Made by a program: the position numbers and the translations under genes. Positions 55,589-64,000 of a DNA stretch of 64,000 bases are shown here, piece after piece (the first letter of the stretch is position 1; each line of letters begins with the position of its first letter). The notes under the pieces are model-generated. The model had not been told where the DNA came from, ran no database searches, and worked only from the letters and a program-made list of their open reading frames with translations. The stretch covers positions 11,496,411-11,560,410 of the forward strand of contig OZ005690.1 of the NCBI GenBank assembly GCA_963930775.1, read 5' to 3'. The DNA comes from Cliona cf. orientalis. Taxonomy: Eukaryota; Porifera; Demospongiae; Clionaida; Clionaidae.

Positions 55589-55960
55589 CCGTATTTCCTC
55601 GAGTAGACGCCGCGGCGACTAATTTTTTCCCTCTGCTGAAACTAGCGGCGAGTATTCGAGGGTGGCAACAAAAACTTTCATAGTAGTAGAACTGCATACA
55701 AGAATAATGAAAAGGTTTGTTCTAAGATCAATATCTAGCTGCTTTTCACCGTCTTCCTTCGTCAGAAGCTTTACTAGTCTCTTGATGGTTTTCTTGCATA
55801 CAGTAGCATTGCTCACAAGCGCGTGGACACCGTTTAAGGGCGTGGCAAGTGGGCTCTAATTAGAGAGTGCGGCGATAATTCGAGGGCAGCGACAGTAAAG
55901 ATCGGGCATGTGTAGCTAGCGGCGTCTATTCGAGGGCGGCGTCTGATCGAGGAAATATGG
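55589..55960. mobile_element. Tc1/mariner-type miniature element (CCGTATTTCCTCGA ends)
   Basis: Left CCGTATTTCCTCGAGTAGAC and right, inverted, CCATATTTCCTCGATCAGAC, with TA on each side (55587-55588, 55961-55962). gtattcgagggtggc-type motifs repeat near both ends. 372 bp. Confidence 0.85.
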
Positions 55961-56200
55961 TAAACATCATATAACATAAATTATCACCATGGCATTGAGG
56001 AATACATATCACTAAGGGCTTGTAAACTTCTATTACCTACATGTAACATAGCATATTATTGACAGCTATACAGTAGTGACCACCCCTTGAAAGGGATGGT
56101 AACTACTATACCCGATACCCACGACCAGGTGTTTTGATCCCGCTCAATTCAGTGTACTGGTGTTCACCTCAGTACTGCCGTTTGCATTTCACTTTGAACG

Positions 56201-56405
56201 AGGAATCCGGAATTAATTGGAAGTTCGTACCGTGTGCGCGTGATCGTGACGTAAACATTCCGATCACGTGCACGTGCATGCATATGCATATGATATCTAG
56301 CATGCACTTGCATGCCTGCGCATATGCTTGCATGCTGCATGCACTGAGCTGACTGTACTGTGTATGAATCATCTGGCCGTTCCACGTGTTTCCAGGTGAT
56401 GTACG
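56201..56405. promoter_or_regulatory. left subterminal region and probable partner-gene promoter
   Basis: Rich in short palindromes: gatcacgtgcacgtgc, catgcatatgcatatg, gcatgcctgcg. It lies between the inverted end and the partner gene ATG. Binding by the transposase or an E-box factor is only a guess. Confidence 0.4.
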
Positions 56406-57909
56406 ATGGCAGAAAAAAGAGCGCCTGCTGGTACTGGCACTGGCAATCCGTTGTCAGCTCACTGGTTGCTCCTGGCGAACATACAACGACAAATAGAAAT
56501 GTTACAGTCTAGTAATCCGAGCTCCCGAGCCGCCATGATACCCACTACGACCATCTCAGTGCAGCAGTTACAGCAGCAGGTATCACGTTAATTTTATTAA
56601 ATATTATAGTGTGTATTGGCCCTGTTTACATTACCAATGAATGTAGTCATCAGTGTCCCCAGATTTTTCGAGTCCTTTGAGGCTGCAAAAAGTGTAATGT
56701 GCATTAAATAGGATCATTGGTATATTATTTTCCTATAAATACCGTGCTTGTGTGTGTGTGTGTGTGTGTGTGTGAGTGAATGAGTGTGTGTGTGTGTACA
56801 TTCACATGTCAATCGGAGTGTGTGATTGTGTGCACATCTCAATTAGTATCATGTAGCTACTATTTACCACTGAATGTGTTTGTATGCATGTGTGTATGCA
56901 TGTGTGTATGGATGTGTGCTATGTGCTCATGTCCTTGGCTTATTTCCATTGTTTACAGTATGGAAACATTTTGGCTGGACCACAACTGAGTATATCGAAC
57001 TCTGGTTCTTTCTCAAATCCTACATCCTCAGCCGCTGTCCTAGCCTCATCTACAGCATCAAGCATACCCTCATCTATAGCATCAAGCACAGCCTCGTCTG
57101 CAGCAGGAACCACACCCTCATCTGCAGCACAAACTCCTCCACTTTCTCTCAAGATTGTGAATGAAAAGAAAAAGAGTGAGTATGTTGTGCAAAACCTGCA
57201 TCTAAATACTAGATTTTCATCTCTGGTTGCTTTAAAACGAGCAATACTTTCCAAGTGTGAAGATCGAATATCTATCGAGTCTGGATTTGGGTACATGCTA
57301 CCCGGCCATGGGGCGAGGAGGAAACAGCGATGGTTGATGTGTGATGACGATTTACAGGAAATGTACTCTGTTCATGATGGTAAAGAAGAGATAATGCTAT
57401 GGAGTTATGCTGCTAGCACCTCAAAGCGTCCATATTCTCAAGGTGACCCTGAAGAAGGCAGTAGTGCACACAAGCGCTCTAGGTATGACAAACAGATTGA
57501 CAAACTACAAGAGGTGGATGAAATTGAAGACAAGCTCCGGTCTAAGAATGAGGGGAAATACACAGAAGAGCAAATCAGGATGTGGGCTCACCTGATCCAT
57601 ATGAACAAACACACATCATATGATGAGCCACCAAACAAGAGATTCTGGAAGTCCAAATCATCTGGTATAGTAGCTACTGGGGCAACTACTTCTGGGGCTA
57701 CAGTGGCGACTAGTTCTGGAGCTGTGGGGGTGGCTACTTCCAAAGGTGTATCTGCATCCCCAGGAAAGAGAGTGAATCTTCGAGGGCAATGCATAGATCA
57801 ACTTCTCCGATTGCAGCAGCTCTTTGACAATGGTGGCCTGACCAAAGAGCAATATACAGAAATGAAGGAGGGGATAATGAATGAAATGAAAATGTTTGAT
57901 GAACAGTGA
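56406..57909 (+). CDS. transposon partner protein with SHOCT-like C-terminus, 2 exons, 374 aa
   Basis: Exons 56406-56579 and 56959-57909 join in phase 0. Residues 1-58: short helical start (LLANIQRQIEMLQ). About 70-105: Ser/Thr/Ala repeats. About 115-205: a compact domain (SLKIVNEKKKSEYVVQNLHL, SGFGYMLPGHGARRKQRWLM, DLQEMYSVHDGKEEIMLW) that may have a ubiquitin/PB1-like fold. Then a basic patch (HKRSRYDKQ), a helical part (EEQIRMWAHLIHMNKHTSYD), an Ala/Thr/Gly linker, and residues ~335-370 QLLRLQQLFDNGGLTKEQYT.., which fits the short C-terminal (SHOCT) motif pattern L..L...G.IT..E. A decayed homologue pairs with a related transposase at 37.8-39.4 kb. Function unknown. The (tg)n run at 56749-56800 lies in the intron. 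Confidence 0.85.
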
Positions 57910-57950
57910 CATGCACTTGAAAATGATACAGTACAATAGATAATCTAAAA

Positions 57951-58928
57951 TTAATAGCCACATTTTGTGATCCAGCCTTTGCATTGTGATTGTGTGATGC
58001 TAGCAAAACCAGCTTGAACAATATCTTTGTGTGGCATGATACCCAGCAGATCCTGATGTTCTTTGAGATAACCCTTCACATACCCAAAGGCAAGTTCTAT
58101 CGGGTTTAAATCTGGGCTATAAGGTGGTAGAAAAATTAGTAATATTCCAGCTTGAAGGAATAGGTCTGCCACTTCTTGTGTGTGGTGGATAGAGCAATTG
58201 TCCATCACAGCAATGGACATAGAATTGGAACCATCAAAGGGTCTCATTTCCGGAATCAGGCTTCCCCTAACAAAATCAAAAAAGACGTCACCATTCACTG
58301 AACCTTCAGTAAGTTCAAGTGCAATGAGACCATGAGATGAAAGAGCCGCAATTGCTGACACGCGCCTTCCCCGTACTAGCAGCTTTCTACAGACAGCCCT
58401 TTCTCCTCGTAGAGCATAGCCATATCTCCGGATTTGGTCCTTAGAATCTGACCCGGACTCATCGATCCATACAAACATCTCAGTTGGAAAGGTGTACACA
58501 CTGGCCATAAAGGAACTTCTAAGCTCCATTGTCCTTTGGAGAGCTACATGCTGCAGTTTTTTTCTTGTCAAGCCATGCTGGGCAAGCAAGCGGCAGATAG
58601 TAGAAAGGTCAACAGAGACTCCAGTAATTTCGTGTACTTTATCAACTATCTCCTTTAAGTGAAGATCAGGTGAAGCCATCACTAAACCAATCACGTACAA
58701 TCTATGGTGACAATCTAGTTTTCGCAGGGTATCACGGGTAGTTGCAGGCTTTGGATCAACTTCCCCAGTTGTTCTGAACCGATCAAAGATGTTGTAAGCT
58801 GTTCCTACAGCTATATTGAGATTCTTTGAGATTGATCTGAAGGACAAGTCTAGTGCAATTCGCTGCCATATCACTCGCCATCTCAGGTCGTTGGCGTATG
58901 GCGCTGTTCGTGTTGGTTCCGCAGACAT
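57951..58928 (-). CDS. Tc1/mariner-superfamily DD34E transposase, 325 aa
   Basis: The ATG at 58928 is chosen because the conserved helix-turn-helix region starts just after it; the longer open frame upstream reads non-protein-like. An N-terminal paired-like HTH (LSFRSISKNLNIAVGTAYNI, TRDTLRKLDCHHRLYVIGLV) is followed by the catalytic domain: VWIDESGSDSKDQIRRYGYA, AVMDNCSIHHTQEVADLF and FLPPYSPDLNPIELAFGYVK. There are 34 residues between the second Asp and the Glu, so DD34E. The enzyme would cut at the 26-bp ends and insert at TA. No damage seen. Confidence 0.93.
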   Translation of the reverse strand: MSAEPTRTAPYANDLRWRVIWQRIALDLSFRSISKNLNIAVGTAYNIFDRFRTTGEVDPKPATTRDTLRKLDCHHRLYVIGLVMASPDLHLKEIVDKVHEITGVSVDLSTICRLLAQHGLTRKKLQHVALQRTMELRSSFMASVYTFPTEMFVWIDESGSDSKDQIRRYGYALRGERAVCRKLLVRGRRVSAIAALSSHGLIALELTEGSVNGDVFFDFVRGSLIPEMRPFDGSNSMSIAVMDNCSIHHTQEVADLFLQAGILLIFLPPYSPDLNPIELAFGYVKGYLKEHQDLLGIMPHKDIVQAGFASITQSQCKGWITKCGY

Positions 58929-59089
58929 TATCGATCTCCCGCCACGTATTTCAAATTTCAACACTGTGACGTCATTGATGGTACGGCGCGCGCACGTGCA
59001 TACTGTATGAGCGGCGTTATATACCCGAAACCCGCTCCCAACTTTAGAAAATTTCCAGAGTATAAGGGAAAAAAAAAAGAAAGTCAATA

Positions 59090-59165
59090 AATGGAGCGAG
59101 GATCGAACTGGGGTCCATGGATCCATAGACCAGAGCCTTAGCCACTGCACCACGGTGAACGCCGC
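59090..59165 (-). repeat. tRNA-derived SINE-like sequence
   Basis: On the minus strand, A-box tggtgcagtggctaaggc, then ccccagttcgatcctcgc as B-box, then a T-rich stretch. Stems do not close as a tRNA. It lies inside the Tc1/mariner element upstream of the transposase. Confidence 0.5.
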
Positions 59166-59434
59166 TGCCAGGTGCTCTTTTGTCACGACTTTATAGACAA
59201 TAGTAGTACTAACCCTTGTGTGTCAAACACTACCCTAAACCAAAACCTACCGAGCCTTAGCGTTCATATTATAATACTGTGTGATTTAGCCCAGCCCCCT
59301 ACGGGGGCTGGGCCGTGTTCCTATTGCGCGCGGAGCGCGCGGGTTTCGGGTATATAACGGGATTCATACTGAGCTGTATACCGCGCGCGCGCGTTAACGT
59401 AACGCGTTCAAAGTGGAATGCAAACGGCAGTATA

Positions 59435-59860
59435 TATACTGAGCAGATCAGAGCTCAAATCATGCATACTTGTGGTATATCACGTGACTACGTAGGTAGG
59501 TTGGTAAGAACAGTGAGCTAATGTATCCCTTGCTGGACTCAGGGAGTGTCAAATAAGTAAGAAAGCTCTAATATTACTAGTAACAATGAATCTCAGGAGG
59601 AGGGGGGGGGGGTCCGGACCCCCTAAACCCCCCCCCCTCTGTATCCGCCTCGTGTACTTGAGACAACTGGTGTGACCAGAAACTAATGATTGACTTGGAG
59701 TGGCCTAATGCGGCAGGTCATTATGCATGCGGTGACATGATGGGATACACACACTCCGGCTCTAGATCTAGAACGAAGAATTCAGCAGACTCAATTAATA
59801 ATTACTGCCGTGGATAATGAGAACTTACAGTATATTATTATGTTATCATAGTAGTTATAG
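59435..59860. other. no gene recognised; G/C-run repeat piece
   Basis: At 59596-59650 a ggggggggggtccggaccccc hairpin followed by ctgtatccgcctcg resembles one end of a hAT-like miniature element, but the partner end is not clear. Confidence 0.4.
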
Positions 59861-59871
59861 CCTGTGACGGG

Positions 59872-59962
59872 GCCAGGGATTTATGGCAGTAAACCGACCC
59901 GAGTCCGAGGGCGTAGCCCGAGGACAAGGGCGCGGTTTACGTCGCCATAAATCCCTGGCAAC
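59872..59962. repeat. hairpin repeat
   Basis: Inverted arms ccagggatttatggc and gtaaaccg with their inverses around gtccgagggcgtagcccgag. Probably a foldback miniature element. Confidence 0.75.
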
Positions 59963-60539
59963 TGTGCTGTAACTATTATATATCCCACCTGATTGGCTAA
60001 AACATAGATCATATAGACTACGTAACCGGGATTGGAAACTGCTCACGTGAGCAATAGAGCCACTGGTGCAATCCGTGTCGCACAAAAAACCACAAAAATG
60101 CACAAAAATTGCGAAAAAAACACAAAAAATCATACATTTTCCCAATACTTTTGACAATAGCTACTAAACAGAAACACTTACAACCTTATAATTTAGCTAT
60201 CCTCGTGGACAAGGCCTTCTTCTAACTATTTGTAGTGACGAGAAGTTCCTTAGTTCAGTATCTGAGGTGTTCTAGTCCCAACAACGAGGCGACTTCAAGA
60301 TGGCGTCGGTTTTTTGTGCTTCTGGCAGTTTCTGGCTCAGCCGCAGCAGTGTATCCTCCAAATAGTGGCTATCCTAGTGCAGAGGCACCATTATATTTTG
60401 ACTTTGAGCTTCGGTTTTTGGTAGCTGCTGCCACGCGAATCCCGAAAGTGGGAGAGCTGTGCAGTATTGTACCTTTATACTATAGTTATACTTTCTTATG
60501 ATTATACCTATGAGAACTTTGCATTTAATTATACTAAAT

Positions 60540-61480
60540 ATACATATAATATACTGTATAAAATAATAAAAATTTGTAGCTATATGACCAGTATATTTTG
60601 TATATTTTATCCTCAGTATTGACTGACAATATTATATCATGGCTATATCTAATATTATATAGCTATATAAAATTATGATCCATGATATAGTATAGCTTCC
60701 TCTTATGAAGTTAGCTATACTGTATAAAGTGTATAGAATGTATAGTTATACCACTTTATATTTAACCTATACATTATATGTAAGGCCAATCAAACTACAT
60801 TGTTAGTTTCTCGTCCACCCATTTTTATATTTCTATGCGGGCGGGCGGTCATTATTCATTATTCATTATTCAATATTATGGCATTTTGAGGGTGTGGTTT
60901 CCTGGAACCACCCACATAATTAGCAAAAAAGAGGTGTGGCTGGTGTTTCAAGGCAATAATGAAGGCAGATGCGGTAGGTAAAAACAGACGCGGGAGGTGA
61001 CGAGAAACTAACATTCAAGTTTGTGTGGCCTAATTATAGTGTATAATTGTATAACGTATATTATTGTATAATTATTTTCTTTGTCATAATGAGCTATATA
61101 AAGTGTATAGAATGTATAATTATACAGCTTTATATTGAATCTATACATTATGATATATAATTATACTGTATAATTGTATAATGTATATTATCGTATATAC
61201 ATTGTAATTATTTTTTAAATATTGAAAAAATAATTATATACGATAATATACATTATATACAATTATACAGTATTATATGACGGTCACGATAAGCTGTATA
61301 AAGTGTATAAAATGTATAACTATACAGCTTTATATTGAATTTATACATTATATAATATAATTATACTGTATATTTGTATAATGTATATTTATTGTAAAAT
61401 TATTCTTCGTTGAGCTAATTATAATATAATTATATACTGTAACTATTAATTCAATATGAAGTGATATTATCATATATAAT
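60540..61480. repeat. AT-rich palindromic repeats
   Basis: The block tgtataaagtgtatagaatg, then a short tatacagc/actttatattg palindrome and tatacattat recurs at about 60720, 61105 and 61292. Very AT-rich; no exon. Confidence 0.75.
60783..61029. mobile_element. miniature element with aggccaatcaaact ends
   Basis: Left aggccaatcaaactacattg (then ttagtttctcgtc) and right inverse aggccacacaaacttgaatg (then ttagtttctcgtc). Contains a cattattcattattc run. About 247 bp, inside the AT-rich palindromic zone. Confidence 0.75.
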
Positions 61481-61680
61481 GTCTGACACTTGGAAAAAGT
61501 GCTTAAACTCGACGGCACGCGGTTGCTTTAACTTATCACGTCTGACACTTGGAAAAAGTGCTTAAACTCGACGGCACGGTTGCTTAAACTTATCACGTCT
61601 GACACTTGAAAAAGTGCTTAAACTCGACGGCACGGTTGCTTAAACTTATCACGTCTGACACTTTGAAAAAGTGATTAAAC
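61481..61680. repeat. ~57-bp minisatellite, 3.5 copies
   Basis: Units begin gtctgacacttggaaaaagt at 61481, 61540, 61597 and 61653 and contain gcttaaactcgacggcac, ggttgcttaaacttatcac. Periods of 59, 57 and 56 bp. Confidence 0.92.
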
Positions 61681-61787
61681 AGTGTATATTATACAAGTTA
61701 TACACTTTATACAATTATACTATATATATAGGCCCGGCATATACGTCTAAGAGTGATTGGGATATAATATTATATATTTTATATATT

Positions 61788-62209
61788 GTGACCTGCTATG
61801 AGAAAAGGGACCACTCGGGATATTTTATAAAAATTGAGTTTTTGGCATGGATTGATAGCTCTATGTGTGCTGAATCCAATGGTGCAAGTTTCATGAAAAA
61901 ATATTGATCACAAGCTGAGTTATGACCATTTTTATGCACTCGGGTAGGCATATTCGTTTTTCGGAAAATGCGCATTTTTAATTGAAATTTACATTAATTT
62001 GTATGCGCCCAAATAAATAATAATGCCCGTAACTATAGTTTACATGTTGCAACCCTATGAACATAGCATATCACTATGAAGCCAAAAATCTACTTTTTCT
62101 AGTACACCAAAAAACAGAAAAGTGAAAAATAATAATCTTCCACACATTTTAGCAATTATTAGAAAATGAAAAAATATCCCAAGTGGTCCCTTTTCTCATA
62201 GCGGGTCAC
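61788..62209. mobile_element. palindromic-ended element (gtgacctgctatgagaaaag)
   Basis: Ends gtgacctgctatgagaaaag and, inverted, gtgacccgctatgagaaaag, continuing ggaccactcgggatatttt / ggaccacttgggatatttt. Interior shared with 33289-33665. 422 bp, non-coding. Confidence 0.88.
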
Positions 62210-63165
62210 ATATACTATAATCTAATTGGTATAATTATATATCTATACAAGTTATACATGCATAGCAGATTCATGTACCATCTGTATATACAAGTTATAC
62301 TATGCATGTATAAAATGATATATTATTAGTATAATTTAATAATAGCTACCATTATGGCTGTGTTAGACAGTTATACGTATATTTGTAGTATATTTGAGTA
62401 TATTTTGTATATTGATCCAATCCTGCACCCTTATGGAAAGTGGTTTGTACAGCATCCTATGGGGCAAGTATGGACGAAGACGACTGAAATAGCAGTGAAC
62501 AACTTTGTACCCCGAAAAGACTGCCGTAGATAGTTGCGCTCTTCAAAAACTTTTGCTAGTAGTATTCTTCCATCATTGAACTTTACTTTCGTTACCTCCA
62601 CTTAGCTACAGCACCAACACAGGCTGCAGTAGAGCCATGTTCAGCTGCCTCGGTCTAGGGACACGGAGTGCCCCGCCATGGCTTGCAGTAACTCTATTGC
62701 TCATGTGAGCAGTTTCCAATCCCGGTTACGTAGTCTATATGATCTATGGCTAAAAGTCACGCGCACCGTAGTCTACATGCATAGCAACAACGGTTCTAAC
62801 CTAGCAACAATAATTTTGAACAGAAAGAGAGTTGCACAATAGCAAAGAAACAATCAATGACGGATGGCTTGAGTCACGGAACCATGGCTAGTTGAATCAA
62901 CCAGTGCTTCAGCTTTCCATGAATAGAAGACAGTCAGGTAGCTTCGAAAACAAATTTAGAATAGTTTCACTGTTCAACATGCAAACTTGGGCAAAGGCTA
63001 CTGAATGGATTTACGCTATCTAGACTTGCAGCTAGTACAGTTCACTTGCAATTGCACTGTTGAACTTACCATGTGGTAGAACTGTCAGATCGAGCGATAG
63101 CTAACTGGTTCCTGATTAGTGTCAATTAGTATAGTGCGCGTGAGTTTCCGTGTCTGTGTAAACAA
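62210..63165. other. no gene recognised
   Basis: Apart from the inverted block at 62690-62745 (see the 59995-62760 interval), I see no exon or element boundary I can support. Confidence 0.4.
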
Positions 63166-63177
63166 TGTCTACTACCA

Positions 63178-63885
63178 TAATTGGGGCAAGCCTGAGTGAG
63201 CCCCACATAGACGAGACAAACGCTCGCAATCCATATATTATTATGTTTATTGGGGCGAGCCTGAGCGAGCCCCACATAAACGGTAAAGCTGTGCGCGAAT
63301 TGTATATGTTTATATATATTATTATTATGATGTACGTCCGACCGTCACTCACGTATAGCTCTACGGACATAAGCGCGAAGTATTCTTGTGCGCAAATTTT
63401 CATGCCTGGGACACGGGCCGTATGTACGTCGTTCTGATTTAGCGAATTGCAAATCTTGTATTGATCAAGCAAGCTACCGTACATGTACCGCGCTGTAGAA
63501 GGCTCCCAAGGAGGAGAGAGCGAGGCAGAGCTCGTTATCAGCTCTACAGCGCAAGGACCAGCTATTAAAGAACGCGATAAAGATAGACTATAGACGTGCT
63601 GCTCACTGATGACTCTGATAACAGAGGCAATTAAAATTTTATTGACTGCCAGTCGGCACTGTATAGTAGGACGGAGGGGAATAGTCTATCGTATAGCTGT
63701 AGACCTACAGGCCTACACGGCACTATGAGACTGCCTGTCATTGTTTGCTTGGATCTGTATCAGTGGTCTTCAAGATCTATCGTGCTATGGCTTTATTAAA
63801 GTTTTCTAGTCGCAGCTCAGCTAGACATTCAGAGGCTCAGCTCAGGCTCGCCCCAAACAGGCCCTGCATGACACTATAGTTACTC
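63178..63885. mobile_element. non-autonomous element, ggggcgagcctgagc family, inverted copy
   Basis: Reverse-orientation relative of 10798-11405: attggggcaagcctgagtga at the left and ctcaggctcgccccaaacag, ggccctgcatgacacta at the right. A second copy of the left end (ggggcgagcctgagcgagcc) lies at 63261, about 80 bp inside, suggesting an insertion or duplication of the terminus. Confidence 0.75.
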
Positions 63886-64000
63886 CTCTTTCTAGTGTGA
63901 CCACATTGACTACAACTGCATCTAATGCAGCTCGAGATAAAATGTTCAAGGTACAATGAAAGTAATTAGCACTAGACAATAACACTAGTATAATACTGCA

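Larger units (their letters stand above)
56175..59430. mobile_element. complete two-gene Tc1/mariner element
   Basis: Inverted ends of 26 bp with one mismatch (CTGCCGTTTGCATT then T/C, then CACTTTGAACG; 56175-56200 and 59405-59430), each bordered by TA. It contains a partner gene (56406-57909, plus) and a DD34E transposase (58928-57951, minus) converging with 41 bp between stops, plus a tRNA-like SINE fragment at 59090-59165. At 3,256 bp it is about twice the usual size for this superfamily. Both genes are uninterrupted. Confidence 0.92.
59995..62760. repeat. 2.7-kb interval bounded by a 65-bp inverted repeat
   Basis: agatcatatagactacgtaa, ccgggattggaaactgctca and gagcaatagag at 60007-60060 are exactly or nearly inverted at 62690-62745. 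Whether these are ends of one element or two copies of a repeat in opposite orientation is undecided. Confidence 0.6.

Noticed and set aside
59090-59165. Functional tRNA gene
   Set aside because: A and B boxes are present but acceptor and T stems do not pair, so only a SINE relic is supported; the same holds at 14318 and 49366.
58929-59186. Extended N-terminus of the mariner transposase
   Set aside because: The extra 86 codons are low-complexity and overlap the SINE-like sequence; the homologous start is at 58928 and the decayed copy starts at the same place.
60235-60501. 88-codon plus frame, with an ATG in tcaagatggcgtc context
   Set aside because: It looks promoter-like but the frame has no recognised domain and no exon partner; not annotated.
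61481-61680. Possible CRISPR-like array of regular repeats
   Set aside because: Units are contiguous with no unique spacers, and the DNA is eukaryotic; it is a minisatellite.

Overview
The window looks like AT-rich, intron-bearing genomic DNA of an invertebrate animal. The mix of element types (CACTA, Mutator-like, KDZ, Tc1/mariner, hAT-type miniature elements, Ty3/gypsy, PHD-ORF1 LINEs) and the style of the miniature repeats suggest a sponge (demosponge). That is an inference; no host gene here fixes the species. I see no rRNA, no convincing functional tRNA and no CRISPR. Almost everything I can interpret is mobile DNA or satellite.

Layout. 1-2360: copies of a ~400 bp repeat, then a LINE 3' fragment. 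2995-10526: a complete CACTA/EnSpm transposon with 5'-CACTACAA ends, a 3-bp target duplication and three apparently intact intron-containing genes: a 407-aa coiled-coil protein (minus), a 364-aa protein kinase (plus) and a ~1022-aa TNP2-like transposase (minus). A small Mutator-type element sits in the transposase's first intron. 10800-14650: further repeats. 14690-18060: a frameshifted LINE (minus). 19440-21350: a decayed Mutator-like transposase. 21.9-36 kb: many miniature elements, a KDZ transposase remnant (23.9-24.4 kb) and the 3' exons of a PHD-finger gene (26.0-26.7 kb). 36.1-37.3 kb: a higher-order tandem repeat. 37.8-39.4 kb: a decayed two-gene Tc1/mariner element. 39.8-48.6 kb: a palindromic satellite split by a 6.1-kb DNA element with CACTG ends, which is itself split by an apparently intact LINE. 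49.8-52.4 kb: a decayed Ty3/gypsy element. 54.3-56 kb: foldback and miniature elements. 56175-59430: a complete two-gene Tc1/mariner element. 59.8-64 kb: AT-rich palindromes, a minisatellite and miniature elements.

Two systems stand out. (1) The Tc1/mariner element at 56175-59430 has 26-bp inverted ends and a TA duplication. It carries a DD34E transposase and, converging on it, a two-exon partner gene whose protein ends in a SHOCT-like motif. The same pair in the same convergent order recurs, decayed, at 37822-39356, so the partner appears to be a standing part of this element family. (2) The CACTA element carries a protein kinase with all canonical catalytic motifs, head-to-head with an accessory coiled-coil gene. 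All splice phases in the three genes agree, so the element could be autonomous and recent. A third notable point is the intact LINE at ~42.8-46.85 kb. Its ORF2 has no upstream ATG but is open in the -1 frame from a T TTT TTA heptamer in ORF1.
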